45,277 nucleotides of DNA from CAIKZJ01 sp964626015 (GTDB lineage Bacteria; Bacteroidota; Ignavibacteria; Tepidaquicellales; Tepidaquicellaceae): contig CAZVCC010000024.1 in NCBI GenBank assembly GCA_964626015.1, positions 1 to 45,277 on the forward strand, read 5' to 3'. A program made the translations under genes and the position numbers. Positions 26,575 through 34,535 of the stretch are shown one piece after another. The notes under the pieces were generated by a model. That model searched no databases. It worked only from the letters and a program-made list of their open reading frames with translations, and was not told where the DNA came from. The first letter of the stretch is position 1; the number at the start of each line of letters is the position of its first letter.

Positions 26575-28308
26575 ATGAAAAATTTCATTTCCCTGATTTC
26601 GTTTACAATTTTCGCTTTAATTGCATTCAATAATTCCCCGGCTCAGAATCTGCCACATTATATGACAGAAGAAGAGCAAAAGATTTACAAAAGCTACACT
26701 CCTCCTGGATTTGGTACTGAAGAAACAAATCCTCCTTACTCTCCTGTCAGGACAACCGCTGAATGGGAAGAGGTTCAGGCTATAATGGTGACCTGGACAT
26801 CATACACATCTATATTAGCTCAAATAGTTGACTATGTGCAAGATGAGTGTGTGTGCGTGATTGTATGTTCGGATTCAAATAGCGTAAAGTCACAGCTCAC
26901 GTCATACGGAGTACCACATGTTAATCTAAGGTTCTTGATAAGATCTTTTAATTCAGTGTGGTGCAGGGATTACGGGCAATGGAATGCATATACATATGAT
27001 ATTGATTCATTGAAAATGATTGACTGGGTTTATAACAGACCGAGACCGCTTGACGACCAAATACCGGTATATATAGCACAAATGTATAATACTCCTCTTC
27101 ATCAGGCGATAGCATCTCCGTATGATTTTACTGCAACAGGCGGAAACTTCATGGTGGACGGTCATGGAACGGGATTTTCATCGAAACTTATATTGAATGA
27201 GAATCCGTCAAAAACTGAAGCTCAAATTGATACAATTGCAAAGAAGTTTATGGGACTTAGCAGGTATATAAAGATGAATACATTACCATACGACGGAATA
27301 CATCACATAGATATGCATATGAAATTGCTTGATGAAGAAACTTTACTTGTTGGACAGTATCCTAACGGAGTGTCAGACGGTCCGCAGATAGAATACAACC
27401 TGAATTATGTTTTAAGCAATTTCCAGACTTGTTTCGGTAAGCCGTATAAGGTTGTTAGAATACCTATGCCGCCAAGTTCATCGGGTCAGTATCCACCTAA
27501 CTCAAGTTATTATACATACACAAATTCGTTAATAGTAAACAAAACTGTTATAGTACCGATTTATGGATTTTCAATGGATACGACGGCATTAAGGATTTAT
27601 AGAGAAGCGATGCCGGGATATAGAGTTGTAGGAATAAACTGCAGCGGAATGATTTCTGCAAGCGGTGCTGTACATTGCATAACGAAGGAAATAGGAGTTT
27701 ATGACCCACTATTCATTTCGCATTCGGGTTTAAGAAACACAGACAATACGACAACTCCTTATGAAGTTAAAGCAAGTATAAAATCGAAAGCAGGAATACA
27801 AAACGCGAAAATTTACTGGAGAACTGATACAACCTCGGCTTATTCAGAAATAAACATGACAAATATTGCAGATACATTTAAAGCTTACATTCCCGCACAA
27901 CCTTTGAATATGACTGTTTATTACTATATATCTGCAACATCGAACAGCAACAAAACCACGTCAAAACCATATACAGCACCGGCGGGTTACTTCAAGTTTG
28001 CAGTGACAACAACAACGGCAATTAATAATGAGACAGAGAATGCACGACAGTACAAATTATATCAGAACTATCCGAATCCATTTAATCCAATTACAAAGAT
28101 TAAATTTGAACTTTTGAAATCAGGCTATACATCTTTAATTGTGTATGATGTAATGGGACGCGAAGTAGAAAGGTTGTATGATAAGAAGTCAGAGGCAGGA
28201 ATATTTGAGGTTGAATTCAACGGATCAGAATTATCGAGCGGGATATATTTCTATAAGCTGACATCGGGAGGATTTACAGATATTAAGAAACTTATGCTTT
28301 TAAAATAA
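26575..28308 (+). CDS. secreted agmatine/peptidyl-arginine deiminase-family protein with T9SS domain
   Basis: A 577-residue exported protein. A signal peptide (residues 1-24) is followed by a PAD_porph domain of the kind found in Porphyromonas peptidylarginine deiminase and agmatine deiminases. The expected catalytic set is present: Asp132 in WCRDYG, His243/His244 and Asp246 in HHIDMH, Asn317 in YTNSLIVN and Cys368 in GAVHCITKE. An Ig-like segment follows, then a C-terminal T9SS sorting domain (from about residue 497, YPNPFNP to the end). It would hydrolyse guanidino groups outside the cell, either free agmatine or peptide arginine; the family alone does not decide. Confidence 0.9.
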   Translation: MKNFISLISFTIFALIAFNNSPAQNLPHYMTEEEQKIYKSYTPPGFGTEETNPPYSPVRTTAEWEEVQAIMVTWTSYTSILAQIVDYVQDECVCVIVCSDSNSVKSQLTSYGVPHVNLRFLIRSFNSVWCRDYGQWNAYTYDIDSLKMIDWVYNRPRPLDDQIPVYIAQMYNTPLHQAIASPYDFTATGGNFMVDGHGTGFSSKLILNENPSKTEAQIDTIAKKFMGLSRYIKMNTLPYDGIHHIDMHMKLLDEETLLVGQYPNGVSDGPQIEYNLNYVLSNFQTCFGKPYKVVRIPMPPSSSGQYPPNSSYYTYTNSLIVNKTVIVPIYGFSMDTTALRIYREAMPGYRVVGINCSGMISASGAVHCITKEIGVYDPLFISHSGLRNTDNTTTPYEVKASIKSKAGIQNAKIYWRTDTTSAYSEINMTNIADTFKAYIPAQPLNMTVYYYISATSNSNKTTSKPYTAPAGYFKFAVTTTTAINNETENARQYKLYQNYPNPFNPITKIKFELLKSGYTSLIVYDVMGREVERLYDKKSEAGIFEVEFNGSELSSGIYFYKLTSGGFTDIKKLMLLK

Positions 28309-28349
28309 ACAATAATACAAAATCTTTATTTATTAATAAAAATATTGTT

Positions 28350-29384
28350 ATGAAGAAAATTATTTACTTATTTGTAATTGTAATGACAGCGTTTGCGACT
28401 GTTAATGCTCAACCCACACGCAATGTTTTGTTCGAAGAAGGAACGAATGCATCGTGCGGTCCTTGTGCATCGAGTAATCCAATTCTTATAGCATGGCTTC
28501 AAAATCATCAAGCACAAGCTATATCTATAATGTATCATGCTTCCTGGCCGGGAGTTGATCCTATGTATCAGGCGAATCCTACTCAGAACACGGAGAGGAT
28601 ACAATATAATAACATATCTGCGGTACCAACGTGCAATGTGGATGGTATTATTTATGATATTTGGCCTTTTTAAGCGGCTGCATTTGATAATGCATATAAT
28701 TCAAGGTTAGCAGTTACACCGCCATTATCGATAAATGTTGTGGATGAGAGGATTCCAGGTGATTCGATAAAATCCACGATTACGCTTGTTATAAGTACAA
28801 ATTTAACTTCCGGTAACTTTAAACTGAGAGTTATGGCTGTTGAGAAGCTGATAACATTTTCGACACCCCCAGGTTCAAATGGCGAGACTGTATTTCATAC
28901 TGTATTTAGGAGAGCTTACCCTAATACAACAGGCATTGATTGTCCAACAACAGTTGGTACTTATAATTACACTTACACATACAAACGAGAAGCAGCATGG
29001 CAGGATACAAGCATAACAACAGTAGTGTTTGTTCAGAATGATGTGAACAAAGAAGTTCTTAATGCGGGTAAAGGAACGTTCATACCAACCGGTATTACTA
29101 ATTTAAACAACGAAATACCTTCTCAATACAAACTTGAGCAGAATTTTCCGAATCCGTTTAATCCTACAACGAGAATTAGATTTGAATTAACGAAATCGGG
29201 ATATACATCATTAAAAATTTTTGATGTGATGGGCAGGGAGCTATCATCACTTGTTAGTACAAATCTTCAGGCAGGAAAGTATGAGTACGAATTTAATGCA
29301 TCAGGACTTTCGAGCGGGGTATATTTTTATGAACTTATTTCGGGAGATTTTAAGGCAATTAAGAAGCTAACATTGATTAAGTAA
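28350..29384 (+). pseudogene. interrupted Omp28-like thioredoxin-fold T9SS protein
   Basis: One reading frame of about 345 codons broken by a single in-frame TAA at 28671-28673 (GAT ATT TGG CCT TTT TAA GCG GCT). The upstream part (107 residues) has a signal peptide and a CGPC motif in TNASCGPCASSNP. The downstream part continues in the same frame through an NVVDERIPGDSI segment homologous to the next gene and ends in a T9SS domain (FPNPFNP). The next gene has uninterrupted sequence across the equivalent point (VDGIIVQVSGYTT). It is either a recent nonsense pseudogene or a base error; a frameshift is excluded because the frame is kept. Confidence 0.85.
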
Positions 29385-29409
29385 GGAGGTTTGGAAAGTC
29401 ATCTTACAC

Positions 29410-29440
29410 TTGAATTTTAAATGTCGTTGTATTAGTTTTA
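29410..29440 (+). promoter_or_regulatory. candidate promoter of the 680-residue Omp28-like gene
   Basis: TTG at 29410-29412, 20 bases, then TAGTTTTA at 29433-29440, one base short of TAnnTTTG. It is 52 bases before the ATG at 29493 and allows this gene to be transcribed separately from its broken neighbour. Confidence 0.45.
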
Positions 29441-29492
29441 ATAACAAAGTTGAAAAATCTGACTCATTTTTAAAAATTTATAGAAAACTATC

Positions 29493-31535
29493 ATGAAAAA
29501 AGTATTTCTGCTTACTTTAGTACTGGCAATTGGATTTATGGCATTCAATTTTCAGTCAACACAGCAATCAATGTTAAATGATATTGTAGTACAGTTTGTA
29601 ACGACAAACGGTTACGGCAATAATATTTATGTTGATAATTTTATACTTGGTACACAATATCAGAATGATATTGCTGTATCCTCGATTAATATACCAAAGG
29701 ACTCAAATTACTCTGTCAATGGAACGAGTAATTTTAAGGTGCTGCCTAAAGTGACAATAACAAACGTAGGGACAGCATCTGCGGGTTCTTTCAACGTTGT
29801 ACTATCAGCTGGTACATATACAAGTACAAAACCTGCTCCAACGATTACCTCAGGCGGGAGTGCGATAATTGAATTTGATTCCCTGACAATAGTTCCAAAT
29901 ACAGCGTTAAATATAAAGACGTATTCGACATGGGCAACAGACGAGAATAAATCTAATGATACGTTGAAGCAATATACATTGTACATGCCGGGCGCACAAA
30001 GAAAAGTTGTATTTGAAGCATTTACAGCTTCAACTTGTGCTCCTTGCGCATCTCAAAATCCCGCACTGGATGTTTTTATATCAGAACGTGTTGATTCTAT
30101 AGTTCCCATTAAAACGCATGTATGGTGGCCATCACCAGGTAACGACCCGATGTATTTAGCAAATTCAACGCAAATACAGCCGAGAGTTCAGACTTATTAC
30201 GCAGTCAGTGCAGTACCTACACTAATTGTTGACGGAATAATTGTACAGGTTAGCGGTTACACAACATTAAGCAATTTGTTGACACCATATACAACGAGAA
30301 TGTCGAAAGGTGCTCCTTTATCGGTTAACGTAGTTGATACAAAAATTGGCGACTCGATAAGGACAAATATTACAGTAACCGTTATTTCACCATTACCAAC
30401 GGGTAATTATAAACTACGCGTTAATTCCATATCAACTAAAGTGACATATACATCACCTCCGGGAACAAATGGTGAAACAGTATTTAAGGATGTCTTCAGA
30501 TTTGCTTATCCCGATATGAGCGGAACAACAATTCCCACAACACCAGGTACATACAATTATGAATTTACATATAAGCTGACTCCATTTGCGAATGCAAATG
30601 ACACATCATATTATACATCAGCGTTTGTGCAAAATGATGCAAACAAAGAAATTATTAATGCAGGAAAAGCACCACACGTAATTTATGCAGATAGTTACAC
30701 TAAAAATGTAACACCCTCTGATACAAAACCAATGCTTTTACCAGGTTTTGTAAACAGCAATAACGAGACAATAACAGGAACGCAGTCATATTCGATAAAC
30801 TCCGGATTTAATTATGAGGTGTTTGAATCAGGGTTCCCTCCGACAGGCTGGCAGGTAATAAACCCGAATGCAGGTAGTTTGACATGGGAGGTTTTCTCAG
30901 GAGCAAATGGTCCTCTATTCTCGGGAACGAGGTCAGCAAGAGTAGCTTGTTACAGTTATAGCACAAGCGGGCAAATGGATTATTTAAAATCGCCGATTTT
31001 TAATAATGTAGATTTAACGGACTCACTAAAGTTTAACTGGGCACATGCAATATACAGTGCATCTTATAACGACAGATTGCAGGTTCAGGTATCCACAAAC
31101 GGCGGAACGACTTTCCCATTCACAATATTTGATAAAGCCGGTTCAACTCTAGCAACGGCTCCCGCGACAACGAGTACATTCGTGCCGTCAGGTGATAGTC
31201 AATGGGGGAGATTCTCTGTTGCGATTAGCAGTTTCATAGTTTCAATACAGCAAATAGGCACAGAAACACCGACTCAATATGCCTTAAACCAGAATTATCC
31301 GAATCCGTTCAATCCCGTAACGAATATATCATATATGATACCGAAGAGTTCGAAAGTATCATTAAAAGTGTATGATATAAAGGGTCAATTGATTTCAACA
31401 CTGTACGAAGGAAATCAGAATTCAGGTATTTACCTGACGCAGTTTAACGGTTCAAAACTTGCCAGCGGAGTTTATTTCTATAAACTTGAAGCAGGTGACT
31501 TTAAGGAAGTTCGTAAGATGACGATGATTAAATAA
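29493..31535 (+). CDS. large Omp28-like thioredoxin-fold protein with T9SS sorting domain
   Basis: A 680-residue exported protein. Signal segment at the N-terminus, then an adhesin-like beta region (about 30-165), then an Omp28/thioredoxin-fold domain with a CAPC motif in TASTCAPCASQNP and the paralogous segment SAVPTLIVDGIIV. A further domain reading FEVFSG-like jelly-roll sequence (choice-of-anchor type, about 430-590) comes next, and the C-terminal T9SS sorting domain starts at YPNPFNP and ends in a Lys-rich tail. It is a paralogue of the broken gene upstream, fused to extra domains. Disulfide or surface-binding roles are possible; none is established. Confidence 0.85.
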   Translation: MKKVFLLTLVLAIGFMAFNFQSTQQSMLNDIVVQFVTTNGYGNNIYVDNFILGTQYQNDIAVSSINIPKDSNYSVNGTSNFKVLPKVTITNVGTASAGSFNVVLSAGTYTSTKPAPTITSGGSAIIEFDSLTIVPNTALNIKTYSTWATDENKSNDTLKQYTLYMPGAQRKVVFEAFTASTCAPCASQNPALDVFISERVDSIVPIKTHVWWPSPGNDPMYLANSTQIQPRVQTYYAVSAVPTLIVDGIIVQVSGYTTLSNLLTPYTTRMSKGAPLSVNVVDTKIGDSIRTNITVTVISPLPTGNYKLRVNSISTKVTYTSPPGTNGETVFKDVFRFAYPDMSGTTIPTTPGTYNYEFTYKLTPFANANDTSYYTSAFVQNDANKEIINAGKAPHVIYADSYTKNVTPSDTKPMLLPGFVNSNNETITGTQSYSINSGFNYEVFESGFPPTGWQVINPNAGSLTWEVFSGANGPLFSGTRSARVACYSYSTSGQMDYLKSPIFNNVDLTDSLKFNWAHAIYSASYNDRLQVQVSTNGGTTFPFTIFDKAGSTLATAPATTSTFVPSGDSQWGRFSVAISSFIVSIQQIGTETPTQYALNQNYPNPFNPVTNISYMIPKSSKVSLKVYDIKGQLISTLYEGNQNSGIYLTQFNGSKLASGVYFYKLEAGDFKEVRKMTMIK

Positions 31536-31560
31536 CAGAACGAAAAAGGATATATTTTCG

Positions 31561-31588
31561 GGGAGGGCAGTTTGCTCTCCCTTTTTTT
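31561..31588 (+). terminator. rho-independent terminator
   Basis: A 9-bp stem (GGGAGGGCA / TGCTCTCCC, one G-U pair) with a three-base loop and seven T, 26 bases after the 680-residue gene. Confidence 0.9.
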
Positions 31589-32020
31589 ATTAATAGATAT
31601 AATATATACGTTTTTATCATTCACTTTTTCTTTTTCGATTTTGTACAGAGATAATGTCCCGCGGGTAATGTTTTTGTATTATTATTGACAATAAAATCTA
31701 TTCTTAATATATTATTACCCATATATGGGGTAATAATATATTTATTCAGGTTTAATACTTGTTATTGAAGTTTAGCATTATTATATTTAGAGGGATTTGT
31801 TAATGAAAATTGTTTTATTCACTACGAAGGAATAATTATTCTTTAAAGAGCATTTATTTTTGCGATAAAACTAATTTAGCGGGAGAAATTGATTGATTGA
31901 CTTGCTGTAAGGCAATTAGGGAAAAGAATGATATTACTTAATGAAAGTAGACATCAATAAAGTACAATATAAAAATAGTTAACTAAAATGGTATTTATAA
32001 AATCTTTAAACTTTAAAATC
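31589..32020. other. long AT-rich upstream region of the third Omp28-like gene
   Basis: About 430 bases without a credible open frame. It contains a 15-bp perfect hairpin (31706-31742) and AT-rich flanks. The region may hold the promoter and leader of the downstream gene, but I see no TTG/TAnnTTTG pair at the correct spacing. Confidence 0.5.
31706..31742. repeat. 15-bp perfect inverted repeat
   Basis: AATATATTATTACCC (31706-31720) pairs perfectly with GGGTAATAATATATT (31728-31742) around a 7-base loop. It has no T-run after it and lies 280 bases from the next gene, so it is not an ordinary terminator. It may be an operator, a remnant of a mobile element or an RNA-stability hairpin. Confidence 0.85.
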
Positions 32021-33088
32021 ATGAAAAAACTACTTCGCATTTTTGTTGCACTTCTTTTTATTTCGGTTGCTTTTACACCAAAGATCCAAGCACAAGATAC
32101 AAACAATGTACTTCTTGAGCTTTGTACTGGCACATGGTGCCAATGGTGTCCATGCGGTCATACTATTGCCGACCAGATACTTACAACGTTTCCGAATACG
32201 TTAATACTGGAATATCACGGACCTGCTAATACTGCAAGCGATCCATTTTCGACATTTAACGGAAATAGTATTCTCTCAAATTTAGGATTATCAGCGTATC
32301 CGCAAGGAGTAATTGGTAGAAGGACAGGTCCTATAAGCCGCAGTGCATGGGCAGGCCAGGCAAGTTATCAGAGTACTTTTGCTCCAGATGTAAGAATTGA
32401 TTTAATAAGGTCATACAATCCGGCAACAAGGCTTTTAGTGTTAACAGCAAATGTTACTGCTCTCAGAACTCTTGACACAACTGTTAATATAAATTTTGTT
32501 ATGTTAGAGGACAAACTTATATATCCACAAACAGGAAACAGTTCCTGTACAGGAGGTACAAACTATATTCACAATCATGTAGTTAGAAATATGGTTAACG
32601 GTGCAACAGGAGAACAATTAAGTACAGGTACATGGACTGGAGGTACAGTTAAATCAGTGACCTGGAACTATACGGTTCCAAGCGGATGGGAAGCATCAAA
32701 TTGTGAGATTGGAGTGTTTGCATATTTTGTTTCCGGCACCCTTAGTTCAAATAGTTATGTTCTGAATACAAGAAAGGCTAGTTTAGAAATTCCAACAGGA
32801 ATAGGTAACGAAAACGAAACCACATTTAATTACACTCTTGAACAGAACTATCCAAATCCCTTTAATCCTGTAACCAATATCAAGTTTTCGATACCAAAGA
32901 ACGGACAGACAGCAATGAAGATTTACGATATACTTGGTAATGAAGTAATGACATATTTCAATCAATTTCTGGAGGCAGGAAATTACAACATACATTTTGA
33001 TGCATCAAATCTTTCAAGTGGAATTTATTATTACAAGCTTATATCCAAAGATTTCTCTCAAACGAAGAAAATGATGCTTATAAAATAA
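32021..33088 (+). CDS. Omp28-like thioredoxin-fold protein with T9SS sorting domain
   Basis: A 355-residue exported protein. Signal peptide (residues 1-24, ending QAQ), then a thioredoxin-fold domain with three clustered cysteines in CTGTWCQWCPCGHT, a different arrangement from the CGPC/CAPC of its neighbours. A beta-rich region follows, then a T9SS domain from YPNPFNP to the end. The ATG at 32021 is preferred over an in-frame ATG at 31988, since it begins the signal peptide directly. It is the last of the T9SS cargo cluster and is followed by a terminator. Confidence 0.87.
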   Translation: MKKLLRIFVALLFISVAFTPKIQAQDTNNVLLELCTGTWCQWCPCGHTIADQILTTFPNTLILEYHGPANTASDPFSTFNGNSILSNLGLSAYPQGVIGRRTGPISRSAWAGQASYQSTFAPDVRIDLIRSYNPATRLLVLTANVTALRTLDTTVNINFVMLEDKLIYPQTGNSSCTGGTNYIHNHVVRNMVNGATGEQLSTGTWTGGTVKSVTWNYTVPSGWEASNCEIGVFAYFVSGTLSSNSYVLNTRKASLEIPTGIGNENETTFNYTLEQNYPNPFNPVTNIKFSIPKNGQTAMKIYDILGNEVMTYFNQFLEAGNYNIHFDASNLSSGIYYYKLISKDFSQTKKMMLIK

Positions 33089-33109
33089 AATAATTGATCT
33101 GGCTTTAGG

Positions 33110-33139
33110 AAAAGGGAGGCAATTAATGCTTCCCTTTTT
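33110..33139 (+). terminator. rho-independent terminator
   Basis: Stem AAAAGGGAGGCA pairing with TGCTTCCCTTTT (one G-U pair), short AT loop and T-run, about 22 bases after the T9SS gene. Confidence 0.85.
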
Positions 33140-33190
33140 CATTTTCAAGATTAAGTAAGAGTCAAATTTTTAAAATAGTTTTGTTCACAG

Positions 33191-33392
33191 CTGTCCAAAA
33201 TAAAAATGGAACCTAAATAAAATCCTATAAATATCTAATTTTGTACAGTTTTATTCCTTTAGAGAAGTCATTTTGAAAACAACCTCCTACTTATTTTTCT
33301 GATTATTAAAATATTCGGTATTGTTCTATGTCAATTTCTTTACCCGGTGGCTTAAAGGGATTGTGAAGCCAGTTATAAAGGTCAATTTTTAC
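33191..33392. repeat. diverged direct repeat, copy 1
   Basis: A segment of about 200 bases with its partner at 33975-34172. Both run from CTGTCCAAAATAAA through a shared ATATTCGGTATTGT segment to GGTCAATTTTT. Many point changes and small indels separate them. On the minus strand it contains the end of the transposase fragment. Confidence 0.85.
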
Positions 33393-33650
33393 AAATAAAT
33401 TCATTCTTAAGAATGCTATTAGGTTTGAGAAGTACCGTCCATATCTTGAAATACTCTTTAAGTATCTTAATATTAACATAGTAATCAATGCTGTCCAAAT
33501 CCGAATTTCAATTACATTTGAACTTGTTCCAACAAATGTTTTGATTCTAACATGATTTTTAATCTCTTTTACATTATTTTGAACATATGTGTAAAAAAAT
33601 AATAGTATTCCATATTTATGACTTGACTTTTTTGCAAAATATAACCATGT
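33306..33650 (-). pseudogene. C-terminal fragment of an IS4-type transposase
   Basis: Read on the minus strand, a frame of about 110 codons shows KTFVGTSSNVIEIRIWTALI followed by MNLFVKIDLYNWLHNPFKPP and a stop. This resembles the end of IS4-family transposases, where KTFxGTSxNxVxIQIWTALI is a common pattern. The DDE core and N-terminal part are missing, and sequence further upstream does not extend the homology. The fragment is non-functional. Confidence 0.7.
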
Positions 33651-33805
33651 TTATCATTATAAATGGGATACGGTTTTTACATCACAGCACGGATCTTTGC
33701 AATCAAAAACCCCCATTAAAGGACGTTTTTGCGGGATAATTAGACGGAAAAAACAATATTATATCACTTACAACCCTGTAAAAACAGCAATTTAATAGTA
33801 AGTTA

Positions 33806-33936
33806 CCTATCCAAATCCTATCTATAACCTATCAAAATCCTAATAACCTCCTAACTTTCACCTAAGTTTTACCTAAGACTTCATCTAAAGCCTCACTGAT
33901 GCCTCACTGATGCCTCACTGATGCCTGAGTGATGCC
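33806..33936 (-). repeat. 11-bp-period tandem array (12 anchors)
   Basis: CC dinucleotides occur at 33806, 33817, 33828, 33839, 33850, 33861 and 33872, then after one 19-base step at 33891, 33902, 33913, 33924 and 33935. Spacing is exactly 11 within each block. The first block begins CCTA in each unit but varies elsewhere; the second has three identical CCTCACTGATG units and a fourth variant. Read on the minus strand, the first-block units start GG and end TA, as in the array at 11395. No coding frame is maintained. Confidence 0.88.
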
Positions 33937-33974
33937 TTTAGCGCACTTGATTTTCTCCCTGCAAATATACACTG

Positions 33975-34172
33975 CTGTCCAAAATAAATATGGATCCTAA
34001 ATAAAACCTAAAATATATCTTATTTTGTAAAGTTTTATTCTTTTAGAGAAGCGATTTTGAACCCACCCCCTGCTTATTTCTCCGATTATTCAAATATTCG
34101 GTATTGTATTATGTAAATTTCTTTACATTTTGGCTTAAAAGGATTGTGAAGCAGTTATAAAGGTCAATTTTT
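33975..34172. repeat. diverged direct repeat, copy 2
   Basis: Partner of 33191-33392 and the left part of the 406-base inner element. Its minus-strand transposase tail is frameshifted relative to copy 1 by loss of a base near the TATAACTG segment. Confidence 0.85.
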
Positions 34173-34279
34173 GCAAAGTCCCTTGGCGTGTTTGTCGCTT
34201 TGAAAAGCAGATACAATCTTGTTAAAAAGGGTCTATCTAATCCATGAATTATTTGTGCAAATAACGTTATATTTGTCAT
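34109..34279 (-). pseudogene. transposase N-terminus joined to its C-terminal end (deletion derivative)
   Basis: A 56-codon minus-strand frame beginning MTNITLFAQIIHGLDRPFLT, which resembles the start of IS4-family transposases with a DUF4372 N-terminal domain (NxTLFxQIIxxLDR). After about 35 residues it runs into AKIDLYN, the segment seen near the C-terminus in the outer copy, and then out of frame to a stop. This is the expected product of a large internal deletion that kept both ends of the element. Confidence 0.6.
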
Positions 34280-34360
34280 AGGGCTAAGTTGTTTAAATTC
34301 GTAAAAATTAAATATAACAAATTATCACCTTTGATAACCTGTTTTACTTAGCCCTTTTTC

Positions 34361-34380
34361 TTCCATTTTATTTTGGACAG
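34361..34380. repeat. right terminal inverted repeat of the IS4-like element
   Basis: This 20-base end, ending TTGGACAG, is the reverse complement of the left ends at 33191 and 33975 over about 18-20 positions with one single-base gap. It fixes the outer boundary of the element 75 bases upstream of tRNA-Arg. Confidence 0.8.
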
Positions 34381-34417
34381 ATGTGTTGATTTAGTAAAAA
34401 ATAAGTGATTTTTTCAC

Positions 34418-34448
34418 TCGAAAAAGGTGATGAAATTTTGTACATTTA
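34418..34448 (+). promoter_or_regulatory. candidate promoter of tRNA-Arg
   Basis: TCG at 34418-34420 (one mismatch to TTG), 20 bases, then TACATTTA at 34441-34448, one mismatch to TAnnTTTG. It ends seven bases before the mature tRNA, the expected distance to a transcription start. Confidence 0.35.
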
Positions 34449-34454
34449 ATGTTA

Positions 34455-34528
34455 GCCCTTGTAGCTCAGGTGGATAGAGCAGCAGTTTCCTAAACTGCGT
34501 GTCGGATGTTCGAGTCATCCCAAGGGCA
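34455..34528 (+). tRNA. tRNA-Arg (anticodon CCU)
   Basis: A 74-base cloverleaf: acceptor GCCCTTG/CAAGGGC, D-stem GCTC/GAGC, anticodon stem GCAGT/ACTGC with loop TTCCTAA (anticodon CCT), T-stem GGATG/CATCC with loop TTCGAGT, discriminator A. It decodes AGG. A full CCA is not encoded. The SDR gene starts eight bases downstream. Confidence 0.95.
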
Positions 34529-34535
34529 CCGGTAT

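Larger units (their letters stand above)
33191..34380. mobile_element. degenerate IS4-like element with a nested, internally deleted copy
   Basis: Two left-end copies start CTGTCCAAAATAAA (33191 and 33975), and a matching inverted end finishes at 34380 (TTATTTTGGACAG). Each left end carries a related segment of about 200 bases that encodes the C-terminal end of a transposase on the minus strand. The inner copy (33975-34380) has both ends and is 406 bases long, like a MITE derived by internal deletion. The outer copy lacks its own right end. No clear target-site duplication is seen. Between the two copies lies an 11-bp-period array. GGGCTAAGT (from 34281) and ACTTAGCCC (to 34354) form a further inverted repeat. 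Confidence 0.75.

Noticed and set aside
28660..28690. frameshift in the T5 run (CCTTTTTAAG) of the broken Omp28-like gene
   Set aside because: The downstream homologous sequence is in the same frame as the upstream part, so a single indel cannot explain the stop; a base substitution is needed.
33889..33936. CRISPR-like array from the repeated CCTCACTGATG units
   Set aside because: The units are contiguous with no spacers and only 11 bases long; no cas genes are present.
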